A stretch of 64,000 nucleotides of DNA, from the NCBI RefSeq assembly GCF_010015445.1, contig NC_053122.1, positions 35,167,513 to 35,231,512 of the forward strand, in the 5' to 3' direction. A program made the translations under genes and the position numbers. Below the pieces are notes generated by a model that worked only from the letters and a program-made list of their open reading frames with translations, had not been told where the DNA came from and ran no database searches. Below, piece by piece: positions 11,414 through 24,620 of the stretch (positions within the stretch are counted from its first letter, which is position 1; every line of letters begins with the position of its first letter). This DNA comes from Perca fluviatilis (lineage: Eukaryota > Chordata > Actinopteri > Perciformes > Percidae).

Positions 11414-14400
11414 CTTGACGGATGAGTTTCCGCTCAGCCAAAACGTTTGATGTGATTTCAAGGACAATTTGTTCCTTCTTGGTACTGATCCACCAAATGT
11501 ATATTCTTGAAAGCAGACCAAAGGTTTTCCTCTCGTTCTCCTGGTTCTTTTTCTCCATATCTTCACGCCTCACCCTTTTTATTCTTAACCACTTCTCCAC
11601 CAAACTCTGCTTTTCTCTTTCAATGATCTCCCTATCCTTCCTCTCTCTCTTCTCCTTCTCCTGTCTTTCGGTCTCCTCCTTTTCCCTTTCAATCCGCTTC
11701 CTCGTCTCTAGACTGAGCTGTCTATATTTCTCTTCATACTCGTACTCACTCATACGCAATTTTCTCTCCCATTTTTCTATGTCCTGTCTTTCTGCCTCCT
11801 CCCTCCTCCTCCTTGCATCCTCTAGCCACTTTCTCGCTATCAGATAGATAGGTAAAGGGCTATTAGCCATTCTTTCTTGCTGCCTCCTTGTGGCAGAAGG
11901 CTCGTCGTCTTCAGAAGATGAAGATGTAGAGGCAAGGCTGTCACCCCTTTGTCCGTCCTGTCTCAAGGTGGTTGAAGGGTTGAAATCTCCACGAGACAAA
12001 GGTCTCTCACCCATTTGTATGTGCACCCGAGATGAAGATGAAGGGCTCTCAACCATTTCTTCTTGCGGTCTCCTTGTGGAGGAAGGCTCATCATCTTCAG
12101 GAGATGAAGAGGAAGGGCTGTCACCCCTTCCTCCGTCCTGCATCAAGTTGGGAGGAAGGTCTTTGCCAACCGAGGCCAAAAGGCTCACAAATAGTCCTCT
12201 GTCAAGCCTCGAGGTGGTAGCAAGGTTGATGCCTGTGGAAGACAAAGGCCTCTCACTCCTTTGTTCTTGCTGCCTGCTTGTGGTTGAAGGCTCGTTGTCT
12301 TCAGAAGATGAAGGGCTCTCACCCATTTCATCTTCCTGCTTCCTTGTGGAAGAAGGCTCGTTGTCTTCAGGAGATGAAGAGGATGGGCTGTCACCCCTTC
12401 CTCCGTCCTGCATCAAGTTGGGAGGAAGGTCTTTGCCAACCGAGGCCAAAAGGCTCACAAATAGTCCTCTGTCAAGCCTCGAGGTGGTAGCACGTCTGAT
12501 ATACGTGAAAGACAAAGGTCTCTCACTCCTTTGTTCTTGCTGCCTGCTTTTGGTGGAAGGCTCATCGTCTTCAGAAGATGAAGGGCTCTCCCCCCTTTTT
12601 GTCTGCCTACTTGTGGTGGAAGGCTCGTCATCTTCAGAAGATGAAGCTGAAGGGCTCTCAACTCTTTTTTCTTGCTGCCTCCTTGGAGAAGAAGGCTGGT
12701 TGTCTCTAGAGGATGAAGACAAAGGGCTATCACCCCCCCATGCTTGCTGCTTCCTTGGAGGAAAAGGCTGGTTGTCTCTAGAGGATGAAGACAAAGCGCT
12801 CTCAACCCCCCATGCTTGCTGCCTCCTTGGAGGAGAAGGCTGGTTGTCTTCAGAGGACAAAGACAAAGGGCTCTCACCCCTTTGCCTGCGCACCTTGGTG
12901 CTAGTAGAAGGGTTGTTGCCTACAAAGAACAGAGAGCTCACATCCTTTGGTTCTTGCTGCCTGGTGGTAGAGGGCTTGTCTGCACAAGGCAAAGGGCTCT
13001 CACCCCTTTGCCTGCGCACCTTGGTGCTAGTAGAAGGGTTGTTGTGTCGACCGGTGTGGCAGTTCGCTGAGGCATCGCGTCGCTCGCTGTGGCCGAGCCA
13101 ACCCCTTTTTATTGCCTTCCCCTCAGCAAACCCCCGGCCCTACTAGTGCCCTATTTTGCCGTACGGACGAACGCCAGTTGCCCGTCAGCGGGGCGGATGT
13201 TTTGACCTATACTAAAAAGGAGTTGCTTTTGACGCTTCCCTGATTAATTTTAGTTTATAGAGACACACATGCCCTCCGTCTAAGGAGAAGCCCTCGCCCG
13301 GATCAGGGAACCCGAAGGCGAGACAAGAGGTTAGATACACACTACACCAGACGTCCCCAAAAACACGGGCTCTTATCCCCCTGTATATGACAAGCACTGC
13401 CCGAGGGGATCTTTAAAACCAATGATTTATCTTTAGTACTTACGGTCTGTTAGCCGTCCTCCCAGGGTCACCGGAGGTCCCTTCCTTCTCAAGGACGCCC
13501 GCCTTGCCCTTCTTGGTCGCCCGACTGAGAGAGGGGGATGCTCAGAGGCTCTGACCAGGCCGCGCGGATAGGGAAATGCACTCCCACTAGGAGATAACAG
13601 GAGGTCCAACATGTCCAAGTCGATCCCCGCCGGGAGGCTACTCTCCACGGGCGGTTAAAGAGGAGTCACTAACCCCCGTAAGGGGGGAAACCCTCCCCGC
13701 TTGGCAGCGGGCGGTACGATCCCAGAGAAAATAAAGAACTGGCAAAGATTGGGTCCCCTAGTTTAAAATCAGACTCAGGTGATTTTTATTATTTTGTGAC
13801 AAAAGCAGAAATTAAAAGCAAGTGGTCCTTTACAACATAAAACTAAAAATACAAATAAAGATAAAGCCTCCGCTCTAACAGAGGTATTTAAAGCTGCTTC
13901 TCTTTTCCTCCTGGCCCTGTCTCTCTCCCAACACTCATAAACGCAGGTAATCTCCTTTTTCGTGTGGAAAAAAAAAAAAAAAAAAATCCCAAAAAAAAAA
14001 AAAAAAAATTCCTTTAAAAAAAAAAAAAAAAAAACCTCTCTCCCCCCCCCCGAGGGTATTCGAAGCCGCTTCTCAGAGATGGTCTTTTTTCCCTCCCTTA
14101 CACTCAGCGGCAGGAAGGGAACCCCTCTCCGGCGGGGGAGTGATAATGAATCTTCCCCCAAAACACAGAAAGTGCAAGGGTAGATGGAGAAGGCTTCATG
14201 GTATCCCGATGCCACGTAAAAAAGCCACTCGGTAAAAGGGCCCGAAGGAAGCCCAAAAGGGACCCCCAAAAGGGACCCAAAAGAGGGGCTCACCCGAAAG
14301 GGGCGCGCTGCTTGGCAAAAACACTCATATTTATACACAAAAACATTTTACTCCTCCCAAAGTTATCAAAAGGGACGTACTATATGTACTTCCCTATCCT

Positions 14401-15213
14401 TGTAAGCTAATGTAGGAAACACTTCACAAATAACGTAACGGTAATGAACTTCATGAACTCTACAGCTGTCTTGCTGTGTATGGCCACACATGTGCCTTCA
14501 AGACGCACACACGCGCAGCTGCATGTACCCATCAAGGCGCGCCCAGCTCTGCGCTCTTATCTGTCTAGGTGCTTTCCTACACTTTACAGTTTCTCAAAGA
14601 AAGCTCTTTCTGCCCTAAAATGCAAAAAAGATCAGTATGTAAGCAAAAGACAGATTAATATATGAGCAAAATATATGTTATTTTTTGGGGTTTTCAACAC
14701 ACACTCTAAGCAATGATATAGTTTGCTTTTCAAAACACATCTATCTAAGTGATTATATGGTTATCTTGTTAATACTGACAACGCTATATATGTTGTAAAG
14801 CAAGAAATGACATGGATTCTGCTATTTCTTTGTTTTTGAGTTTTCATCTGGCCTCGCGGACAACAGTTGCCTACAAAGAACAGAGAGCTCACATCCTTTG
14901 GTTCTTGCTGCCTGGTGGTAGAGGTCTTGTCTGTACAAGACAAAGGGCTCTCACCCCTTTGCCTGCGCTCCTTCGTGTTAGTAGAAGGGTTCGTGCCTCC
15001 ACTAGACGAAGGTCTCTCACCCCTTCGTCCGTGCTCCCCCAAGATGGTGAGAGGGTCGAGGTCTTCAGGAGATGAAGGTCTCTCACTCCTTCGTTTGGAC
15101 TTCTTCTTCGAAGAGTACACATCTCCTTTAGACCGTGGTCTTGCAAATAGTTTGAATCCAAAAATGGATCTGAACATTTTCTCCATGGCTTGTTCGTATA
15201 CTTCTCTTGAAAA
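11414..15213 (-). pseudogene. Ser/Glu/Arg-rich repeat protein with coiled-coil tail, split by a solo LTR
   Basis: The family is not recognised. The exon opens after a tgtacttgcag acceptor at 15213 with FSREVYEQAMEKMFRSIFGF, then tandem units of about 22-30 residues built on RRQxGESPxSSSEDDEPSTT. The frame is open to 14870, is interrupted by an LTR (13045-14865) and resumes at 13044, running to a CAAG/GTAAGA donor at 11414. The last 140 residues are a long charged helix (EREKEETERQEKEKRERKDR) followed by FGLLSRIYIWWISTKKEQIV. Two 92-bp blocks (12128-12220 and 12398-12490) are nearly identical, so the repeat region expands by unequal exchange. Removing the LTR and one GTTG copy restores continuity (FVGN/NPSTSTK). 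Earlier and later exons were not found. Confidence 0.55.
13045..14865 (-). mobile_element. Solo LTR of an endogenous retroelement
   Basis: The segment begins TGTCGACC and ends CGGACAACA (TG...CA ends) and is bounded by a 4-bp duplication GTTG (13041-13044 and 14866-14869). Both flanks are adjacent repeat-protein coding sequence, so the insertion point is sure. On the minus strand an AATAAA (13113-13108) lies near the 3' end, giving the orientation. At 1821 bp it is long for an LTR. It contains two or three A homopolymers (13969-14034) and a C run (14043-14051). No gag or pol and no internal repeat of its ends are seen, so a solo LTR is likelier than a small full element. Confidence 0.7.
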
Positions 15214-15479
15214 CTGCAAGTACAAACACACACATGCAAACAGTAATTACTTCACTGATAATCATTAATTATTGTTTCAAGCAGCACACCAAGCAAGTTA
15301 TTTCTTACTTAACTAAACTTTCTAATTGAACTTAAATTATTGGAGAAATATTTCTCTGGTCACTCATCATTATTGCACTGTGCTTGATGAACAAAAATGT
15401 AAAAGGTCTGCCACAAATATCACTTAAAATCTCAACACTTCAGACTACAGTATAATGTATTTTCAAATAAATCAATCAA
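15214..15479. other. Intron or intergenic sequence, nothing recognised
   Basis: AT-rich sequence upstream of the acceptor at 15213, with no ORF of interest. Confidence 0.4.
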
Positions 15480-16311
15480 GTATTAATGTATGTTAGACAC
15501 ATATACTGTACATACCCACTGACATATTATAGCTGCAACTAGTACAGTTATAATGATAATATTAACAATATTTCTACTACTTAGTAAAATTAATAAAAAT
15601 GATAAAAACATTACAATGAAAGCAGTGTTTTCTATGACTAGCTAGTTCAAAAGACACCTTCACTGTAACAGGACAAGACATTTTTCTTTTTAGATCAACA
15701 ACCCACAGGACTTAGGGGGCATATTTAGTCAAATGTTTGGTGATAAATCTTGAATTAACATGTAATCTGTGATAGAAGCTGCAAAATATCACAAGTGCAG
15801 GGACTGCAAACCTCTTTGTCAATTTAAAACCTCCTTGAATGCAAGGAGACACTAGACATGCAGTCAATTTTGTGCACATGCAATTTAGGCAACACATAAT
15901 GCAACATTTACTAGACCCATTTACAGTCAAATAGTTTTGTGCAAGAGAAAAAGTAGATTTGCATCTCCTGATCACAGCACATCTTACTGTACTGATAGAA
16001 TATGACTGATAAAAAGTTTAAAAGTCATTTTTTTTCACAGAATAATGTGAGGAAAGTGAATATACTCCTTCCCCATCACAACACAGCTCTACACAGAAAA
16101 ATAATTGAGTAAAAAAGTAGATTTTTAGCTCTGCTGTAAAGTGCAGCTTACCTCTCCAAAGGTTTGTGTGGAAATGTACTGAAACTCTGTTAATGTTCTA
16201 GTTCTGCTGTCAATTCTGTTATGTTTTAGTTTTTAAATAAAAACATTGCTGGAATGTAACTAAGTGCATTTACTTAACTACCAGAAACACATACAGCCAG
16301 GATTATGTAAG
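15480..16311. repeat. Tandem duplication, copy 1 (832-bp unit)
   Basis: Nearly identical to the following 826 or so bases at a constant 832-base offset. The same small open frame appears in both (15712-15975 and 16544-16807), but it has no known domain and the two are identical in protein, as expected for a recent duplication. Not treated as a gene. Confidence 0.85.
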
Positions 16312-17137
16312 TATTAATGTATGTTAGACACATATACTGTACATAACCACTGACATATTGTAGCTGCAGCTAGCACAGTTATAATGATAATATTAACAAT
16401 ATTTCTACTAATTAGTAAGAATAATTAAAAATGATAAAAACATTACAATGAAAGTAGTGTTTTCTATGACTAGCTAGCTCAAAAGACACCTTCACTGTAA
16501 CAGGAGAAGACATTTTTCTTTTTAGATCAACAACCCACAGGACTTAGGGGGCATATTTAGTCAAATGTTTGGTGATAAATCTTGAATTAACATGTAATCT
16601 GTGATAGAAGCTGCAGAATATCACAAGTGCAGGGACTGCAAACCTCTTTGTCAATTTAAAACCTCCTTGAATGCAAGGAGACACTAGACATGCAGTCAAT
16701 TTTGTGCACATGCAATTTAGGCAACACATAATGCAACATTTACTAGACCCATTTACAGTCAAATAGTTTTGTGCAAGAGAAAAAGTAGATTTGCATCTCC
16801 TGATCACAGCACATCTTACTGTACTGATAGAATATGACTGATAAAAAGTTTAAAAGTCATTTTTTTCACAGAATAATGTGAGGAAAGTGAATATACTCCT
16901 TCCCCATCACAACACAGCTCTACTAAACAGAAAAAAGAATTGAGTAAAAAAGTAGTTTTAGCTCTGCTGTAAAGTGCAGCTTACCTCTCCAAAGGTTTGT
17001 GTGGAAATGTACTGAAACTCTGTTAATGTTCTAGTTCTGCTGTCAATTCTGTTATGTTTTAATTTTTAAATAAAAACATTGCTGGAATGTAACTAAGTGC
17101 ATTTACTTAACTACCAGAAACACATACAGCCAGGAGC
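16312..17137. repeat. Tandem duplication, copy 2
   Basis: Second copy of the 832-bp unit. It starts at TATTAATGTATGTTAGACAC and ends at CAGAAACACATACAGCCAGG, where copy 1 shows the same words at 16282-16303. Differences are few substitutions and small indels (for example a TACACAG/TACTAAACAG change near 16090/16923). Confidence 0.85.
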
Positions 17138-17344
17138 CAGGATGGCACTGACTGACAGGTCTATGAACCAATCACATGCAGTTTGTCAACTGAATGGGGC
17201 ATTTAGTCAGCCAATAGAAACCCTTACTTGTATTCATATTCGTCATATAAATAAAATGGATAGATGGATAGGAAGTGACTCATAACTCAGCTGATATGTC
17301 TCAGAGGAGTTTTAACCTGCTGATTGAGGTCTCAAGAGATATAC

Positions 17345-18375
17345 GTACCTTTTTTAGCCCTTTTTTTTGACATACTATACTATGACATTTTATCACTTTT
17401 TGTCGACATATTATAGTCTGACTTTTTTTTCCACATACCATACTATGACTGTTTTATCTCTTTTTTCAACATATTTTATGTGGAGGCACAGTGGCTCACT
17501 GGTTAGCATGGCTCCTACCAGCACCAGTAAGTAGACAGACTACTATACTATGACTTTTTATCACTTTATTATGACATACTACAATTACTTTTTTTGTCAT
17601 ACCATACTATAACTAACTACCATACTATATTTTTTCAGTTTTTTCAACATACTATAGCCTACTATGCCTTTGTATCACTTTATTCAATACAATTACTTTT
17701 TTATCACTTTGTGTGACATACAATACCATGACTTTTTTTGACATGCTATACTATGACTCGTATTGACATACTATACAACAGGAATCTTCAACTGGGGGTC
17801 CGGGAGCCCTAGGGGGTCCTCTGAGTCAATACAGGGGGGCCTCCAACTTATTGTTAATTTTTGAAAGTTTGAAAAAAAGTCTTCACATAAATCCGACATG
17901 TTATTAGCAAATATAGATCCCCACTGATGAGAGGCTTACTGTCCTTGGTTGGTAGTCACTAAGCTAGATAGATATCCACAGATACAGTTAATAAGGATTC
18001 ACTGTGCCACATGTGATTTATGAAATCATGCCAACAATTATAAGGCTATTTTAAAAGCTTAGTATTGTATGCAACAAAAATGTATCTATAAAGGCTTTAG
18101 GCCACCATACACATAATTGTAGGCTCAATTTAATATGCAACTTCATTTTATACAATATCTCTAGTAGGGGGTCCCTGCTCCATCTCTCTTTCAGTTAAGG
18201 GGTCCTTGGCTTAAAAATCTTTAAAGACCTGTGCTATACAATGACTTTTTCATGATTTTCTTTCCGACATAATATACTATAACATTTTTCAACATACTAT
18301 ACTATGGCTTTTTTATCACTTTTTTCAACAAACCTATAGTATGACATTTTTCAACATTCTATGTTATGACTTTTC
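17345..18375. repeat. Degenerate minisatellite: CATACTATACTATGACTTTTTTATCAC units
   Basis: About 25-50 bp units combining ACATACTATACTATGACTTT with TTTATCACTTTTTTCAACAT recur irregularly through the interval and resume on the far side of an inserted hAT MITE (17779-18233). No coding content. Confidence 0.75.
17779..18233. mobile_element. hAT MITE with 8-bp target duplication
   Basis: Starts CAGGAATCTTCAACTGGGGG and ends CTTTAAAGACCTGTG. It is bounded by identical CTATACAA octamers (17771-17778 and 18234-18241). The GGGGTCC...GGACCCC-type ends are typical of non-autonomous fish hAT elements. 455 bp, no ORF. Confidence 0.85.
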
Positions 18376-18561
18376 TTTTATTTCTAGTTATGGAGCTAAA
18401 TGGACACATATTTAGGATTCTTTCATGTAACACATCAAAGACCATTGCGGTGAGCAAAGAAAAAATATCATAAACTGCAATGAGGACGAAGGTGGACTGT
18501 TATTTTTTATAGAAACTACGGAGTAGTGTACAGCAAGCACGCCAGCTAACGACATCAGCCT

Positions 18562-18700
18562 AGACCAGAGATCTTCAACAGGGGTCTGGGACCCCAAGGG
18601 GTTACAACAACATGATATGAATCCAATATTACATTAAGGCAGGAGATCTTTAACTGATGCAATTTATTTTAGGGTCCCATAAACTAACAAAATCAAAGAC
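18562..18700. mobile_element. Fragment of a related hAT MITE
   Basis: AGAGATCTTCAACAGGGGTC followed by GGACCCCAAGGGG resembles the 17.8-kb MITE's end. The partner end is not evident, and a second ATCTTTAACTGATGC word appears at 18647. Confidence 0.4.
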
Positions 18701-19526
18701 CTAATGAGATGAGATATTGCAGTGTAATTGAAAGTTATTTGTTTAAAATAAAAAATGTATGCATGTCTGTGTGAAACAGTGGTTTACAGCACGTATGAGA
18801 CAGATGGCCGGGGCCTTTAGTGGGCCTTTGATTTGAAAGTGATCATCAGAAAGGCGGCTCTACATCTGTCTAGTGTTTATCTGCTTCCCTTCCATTCATC
18901 TGCCTGCCAGTTCCTCTCCCTCGCTCTTTGGCTGTCTTCCTCTCAACCTAACCAGAGCGTTGCCAGACGTAGGGCAAGCTGCCCAGCGCCGATCCAGCGA
19001 TCTACTCCAAAGTGAGCTGCGTGTGAAGGTCAGTATGTTCTGACTCACCCTGTTTGCCAACCACTGCACTATCCTCTTTTTCAAATCAGATCTTCTATTC
19101 TACAAAGCAGTTCATGAATGAATCTGGGGCTGAGCTGCAACTACCAATTATTTTCATTGTCGATTAATCTGTTGATTTATTTTCTTGATTAATCGATTAG
19201 TTGTTTGGTCTATTAAAATGTCAGAAAATAGTGAAAAACGTCAATCAGTGTTCCCCAGAGCCCAAGATGACGTCCTCAAATGTCTTGTTTTGTCCGCAAC
19301 TCAAAGATATTCAGTTTACTGGCAGTCAAGATGGAAGAGAACTACTTTTCTACTAAGTCTACTACTACTAAGAACTACTAAGTCACTGAACTCAACATGG
19401 TGTTATATAATGATCAGGACAAATATTACCGAGAGATTACAAATAAAGATGTGAGGGGCCAGTAATCTGCAGCTCTATCTGCACAGCTGGAGGGGTTACA
19501 TAACCCACATCAGCCCAGACTGAGTC

Positions 19527-19564
<38 letters not shown>

Positions 19565-20222
19565 TGTGTGTGTGTGTGTAGCACATTCGGTCTTGTAACG
19601 CAATTACCAAGGGATCAAATATTATTCTCTGTTTTGGTCAAAACTTCTGCGGAATTTTTAAACAATTTGAATCTTATATCTATTATTTAATCTAGTGGCT
19701 CCAAGTAAAACATTTTGTGTATGTGTAGAGAGAGATATAGAGTAATCTATACACATAACTGTTGCTTTGAGGCTGTCTGTGGTTAAGTATTTATGCAGTA
19801 TAGTGAGTCCTGTGTGTGCAGGTATCTTTGCTCGAGAGTAATGCAAAGATGTGCAGGGATGGATACATGTGTCTTAATGTCCTTGTGCATAAAATTGCAA
19901 TCATTCTTATTTCTCATTTTTAGTCAGATCTTCATAACAGGACCCCTATGGAGTCATAAACACACATCACAATTACACGCACACGGACACACAATTAAAT
20001 AGAGCAGCTCTGATATTGAAATCATTATAATTCATTATCATCTAGTCAGTATGAATGTTTATTCTGTCCACGGAGGTCTAATTATCGCATAAGACGAGAT
20101 GAAATAACGACTGTGATGGGAAAAGCATCAGTATGCATGACACAGCAGAATAAAAAAACAAGAAAACATAGCGAGTGCTTGCAAGATGTATAAGAATCCG
20201 GGAAGTGAGAAAATGAAGGAAC
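18701..20222. other. Non-genic interval with a common fish repeat at about 19128-19335
   Basis: GGGGCTGAGCTGCAACTACC followed by TTTTCATTGTCGATTAATC and CCCAGAGCCCAAGATGACGT matches, from memory, a widespread fish hAT-type repeat. The rest shows no supported gene; ORFs of 60-89 codons lack domains. Confidence 0.5.
19532..19580. repeat. (TG)n microsatellite
   Basis: About 24 TG units with one TC interruption. Confidence 0.95.
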
Positions 20223-21411
20223 ATTGGGCCTCATTCACCAACCGTTCTTACGAAGAAATGTGTTCTTAAACCCTCCTTACAAACTTTTTACGAAGATTCT
20301 GGCATTCACTAATGTTTCCTTAACTTGGATTTGTTCTTAGCTAAGAACAAAATCTACGAACACTGAAAAGCACTCTTACGCACATTTGAGTGATGACAAT
20401 TTGCTCCAAATGATTGCTTACTGCATTTTATTTAATTCTACAGTCGTTTACAATGATAGTATTGTACTGTAATGTATTTCTGATCATTTGTTGAAAAAGA
20501 AATCATATTATGCAAAAAAAAACACTAACACTGCAATTTACATCAGCAATTAAACTGATTAAATCCCGCGTTATTTGGTGATTGATCGCTATTTATAGGG
20601 CCAAAATGCAGTGGTAGAAAGTACAAATTCATCCTAACTGTACTTAAAGGAGAATTCCGGCCAATTTTTACGTTAATTTTGATCGCTATAGCTACGCGAG
20701 TACTTTCGATAGAAAAAACCCCGACCCGAATCAGTGCAGGTAACACGGAGAAGCTGCAGCTACGTACTACAAGCGTCCCCTGAGCTAAAACGGCAGTGGT
20801 CGGGCAAGTTTTAGAGTGCCTTTGTGCCTCTTAACAGACACAAAATGCAATTAAAGCTGCGAGCAGCGATGGACGGGCCCTCGCGCCTCAGCGCACGTCG
20901 GGGTTACCGGCGGACGCCGCTCCTTGCGACCGTGCATTCGCGCGGCACTCAGACGCCGCACTCAGACGCCGCAAATCGTCACCAATGAAAAGGGAACTCC
21001 CCGCCGAGTTCAACGATACCTCAAACAAGACTCTAAGTCATACGGTTCATTAGGTGTGAAAAGGAGCGTGGCTAAAGCATAGGGGGCAGGCCAAACAATT
21101 ACCAATGAAGAAGGAAGTCTCTGCTGAGTTCAATGATACCTCACACAAGGGTATACCTTAAACGGTTGAAACCTTATGAAAGGGGCGTGGCTTAAGCATA
21201 GGGGGCGGGCCAAACCATCACCAATGAATAAGGCAGTCTCTGCTGAGTTCAATGACACCTCACACAATACTCTCCCTTAAACAGTTCAAATGTTATAAAA
21301 GGGGGCGTGGCCTGAGTAAGTGGGCGTTGTCATATTATAGGGGCCAGCTCAGTATCACATGTAGACCACACATTCTAAGTTTCATGTAAATCGGATGATG
21401 TTTGTCATATA

Positions 21412-24400
21412 GGGTAAACGTACCCATTAAGCCCAGGCACCATTTAAGCCCACTTGCAACTTTGAAGTCAATTAAAAAAAAAAGAGGTGGCTGTCTTACG
21501 CTACTCATTATTTCATCTAATCTAACAAGTAATTAATTAATTACACATCAGTTTTTGTTGAGAACCAATCACATTTGTCAATGCTGAGATATGCCAGCCT
21601 ACATCAATGCAGTCTCAAGGAGGCTCACATAAAGTCGCCTCAAAACTTTGGTGTTTTGGGACCCCTCAGAAGGAATCTATTTTCAACAATTTACATCCAC
21701 TAACTTGGTAAGTACATTCATATTATGGAAATTGAGAGATTAATGATTTGATTGTTGTGTATTATCAAGTAGTTTTTTGCCAATTTGTACTATTTGATTT
21801 CATTTGGAAAGATGGGTTTTGCTAGTTAGCGTAGCGAGCTAATCACAAGGTCAAAATATAACCATACTGATAGATACACTGCCGAAGGATTAAAAATGTT
21901 AAGTATGTACACTAAATGTTTTCTTATTCATTTTATATCAATCTACAAATTAAAGGTGCAATATGTAATATTGTATGTAATACTGGCAGCTAGCGGTTAA
22001 AATAGTTACTGCACTACCAATTCAAAATACTGGACAGTCGTTTCCCCCGCCCCCTCCTGCCCAGACTCGAAGTTCAAGGGGGTTGCCAGGCTGAGACCGC
22101 AGCATTCACAACAATGTTGCTAGACGCTTTTCTCACATAGCCAGACATTACTCCACAGCACAGCGGAGTAGCTAACGTTATGCTGGCTATATCGACAGTC
22201 ATAAAAGCCCATGCTCACGCGGAGCCATAGATATATACACGACGCGGAGCTCTGTAACCAACTGACAGACACACTTTTTCGGCTTAACATTACAGTATGA
22301 ACCGCTAAAAACACAACAACCTCACCGTCCTCTCCACATGCCAGTCAGGCACACTTCCTCGGCTTAGAATTACAATACGAAACGCTAAAAATACCACTGT
22401 CTTGCCGACGGAACGCACTTCATTGGCTTAGAATTACGGCAACAATCGCTAAACACACTGCAAACTCATAGTCCTCTCTTTCCGATTTACAGCCCCCCTC
22501 TCGTGGCTTAAAATAACTCACCATTGTCGGCTCCAGCCACTGAACTACACGTTGTAAACAGCCATGGGCTGCTTGCCTGGTCCTCCCGGTAACGTTAGCA
22601 GTTAACAGGGTTAGCATGGCGGCATTAGCCAGGACCAGTCGGGATCACTTTACTGGCTGTGTCTCAATTGTTTTTGCGAGTAACCAACTCGGGTACTCGG
22701 GTACTAGCTATATAATTCAATGCAAGTACACAAATGTTGAAATGACATAAAATGCCCCTCCCTAGTGGCTGTGATAAATTAGCCTGAAGCTAATGCTTAC
22801 CTGTTCAGGAGGAAATAAGCCAATTCTGCGTCCTTTTGGGATCCATCTTTCAAATACATCTCCAATATTTACCAGGGGGTTGTTACGTCTCTGGTCACGC
22901 AACTGTTAGAAACATGCCGTTTACTTTTTTTTTTTTAGGTCCGGTAGAATCTATCTCCGTTGATCCTGTTCGTTTGTTAGCTGCTTTCATGGCTGTAACA
23001 ATGTTACAGCTGTAGCGTGCTGGGTTTACGTTTATCCAGGTATATCTGGCAACCCGGCCTGGCTGTCAAACTGGGCCGTTGATAACAACCACAGACCAAA
23101 ACATAAACATAAATTCCGTCACGGAATGTAAATTTCAAAAAGAAAAAATACTGACATTAGCATTGTTGTCAGAAAAGATAGTATTTCAGTTTAACATGTT
23201 TCCTTAATATCTGATGAGGCATTGGTGTCATTTTTGGATTTATTACAGTACAAATATTACATATTGGACCTTTAAGACACAATAAATGGTTTGGGTGGGC
23301 TAAATATTTTTTAAAAATGCCTTTTTTTTCAAGGTGGGCTTAAATGGTACAGTGAGCTAAAAAGCAGGTAGTGCAAGCCAACTTTGAATGAAAATACCTT
23401 GATAATTCTGAAGGTTTGGCAACAGAGAGACAACTATGATGGGAAATTTACAGCATATTTAGGCTCCAGGCATATCTTTATAAATTTATTTCATTTTGGT
23501 GTTAACATATCATCTTTATTTCCCCGGTAGTCACTGTAGAACCATTTAAGCCCAGTATGTTCCATTTAAGCCCATCTCATGTGTTTCAATAGGAAATTCC
23601 TGAAATTATGAGTTTGATAGGAATTTCTGATGTAAAGATTTGTAATTTTGTCATTTTTACTGTAATCCTGTGACTTTGATGTTCTTTTACCTTACTGACG
23701 TCATTAACAAGAGTACATCACAGATCACACACTGGCCAGAAGTATTGTTATGTAACCTAATTTGCATAATCATTTGTTTACAGTGAGAAAAATGACATCA
23801 AAAAGGAAGAATCATCAGGCATGTCAGAGGTTCATACTTTGCCGGGCTAACCTGCAGGGTGCTGACCCTTTTCACCTGGCAAACCACCAAGAAATCAAAA
23901 TGCTGTACTTTATGAGCTGTTTTGCAAGTCATGTTTGATATCTGATGTTAAAATGTTATTAGTGCAAGTGATGATGAGTTGGCAAAAGCATGCCAACAAA
24001 CTTTTTTTTAAATACTTAATATAATGTAACGTAAATGTTAATGTAAGGTTAATGACTTAGTGTCAGGGTTTTTACTACTTTTAAAATTGTTATATTATGA
24101 ACATTAAAAAATAAATAAAACCTATGAATGTAACTTATCAGAATAATAATTGTAGTCTGATCTTTTTTCACAAGCTGCTCTTCAAGTCATGTTTGTGGTT
24201 TGATGATGGTCGTTATTGGTTCAAGTGACAAATTGGCTAAAGCAAGCCAAACATAACATGAAATGGTTTTTTTAGATACTTGTTAATGTAAGACATATTA
24301 TTGAATAAATATTTGGTGTTTTCACTAACTATAAAATAATAATTACTTATATTTTGTCAATCGTTTTTGTTGTGGGCTTATTTGGAACACATGTGGGCTT

Positions 24401-24620
24401 AAATGGTGCCACGGTACCAATTAAGCCCATGCCAGACTTTTGACTTTATTCATAAAATATCTTTATTTTATATGATAAAAAATACACAAACAAATAAATT
24501 TATTTTCAAATGAGAGATTAATCTTACATTTTAAGAAATGATTATGTTAATAAACTATGTCAGTATGTAGGAAAAATAACTGAACTCAGATTTTGGTGGG
24601 CTTAATGGGTACGTTTACCC
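21412..24620. mobile_element. TA-flanked DNA element with CCATTTAAGCCCA subterminal repeats
   Basis: TIR GGGTAAACGTACCCATTAAG (21412) and its complement at 24601-24620, with TA outside both ends. Variants of CCATTTAAGCCCA or its complement TGGGCTTAAATGG recur inside: about 21448, 23335, 23542, 23564, 24366 and 24393, plus CCAATTAAGCCCA at 24416. No transposase ORF remains, so it is non-autonomous. A TTAA MITE occupies 21954-23271. Confidence 0.75.
21954..23271. mobile_element. TTAA-target MITE (TIR AGGTGCAATATGTAATATTG)
   Basis: Left TIR AGGTGCAATATGTAATATTG and right complement ATTACATATTGGACCT are flanked by TTAA (21950-21953; 23272-23275). The interior matches a second, partial copy at 48.32-49.29 kb. 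The TTAA target recalls piggyBac, but no transposase is present. Confidence 0.8.

Noticed and set aside
11890..13146. 418-codon open frame on + opposite the repeat protein
   Set aside because: Mirror of the minus-strand repeats. It runs past the gene into the LTR, and the minus strand has the coiled coil and splice borders.
15712..16807. Identical 87-codon ORFs on the minus strand as a duplicated gene
   Set aside because: Identity extends equally through the whole 832-bp unit, so it reflects recent DNA duplication. No domain, and AT-rich context.
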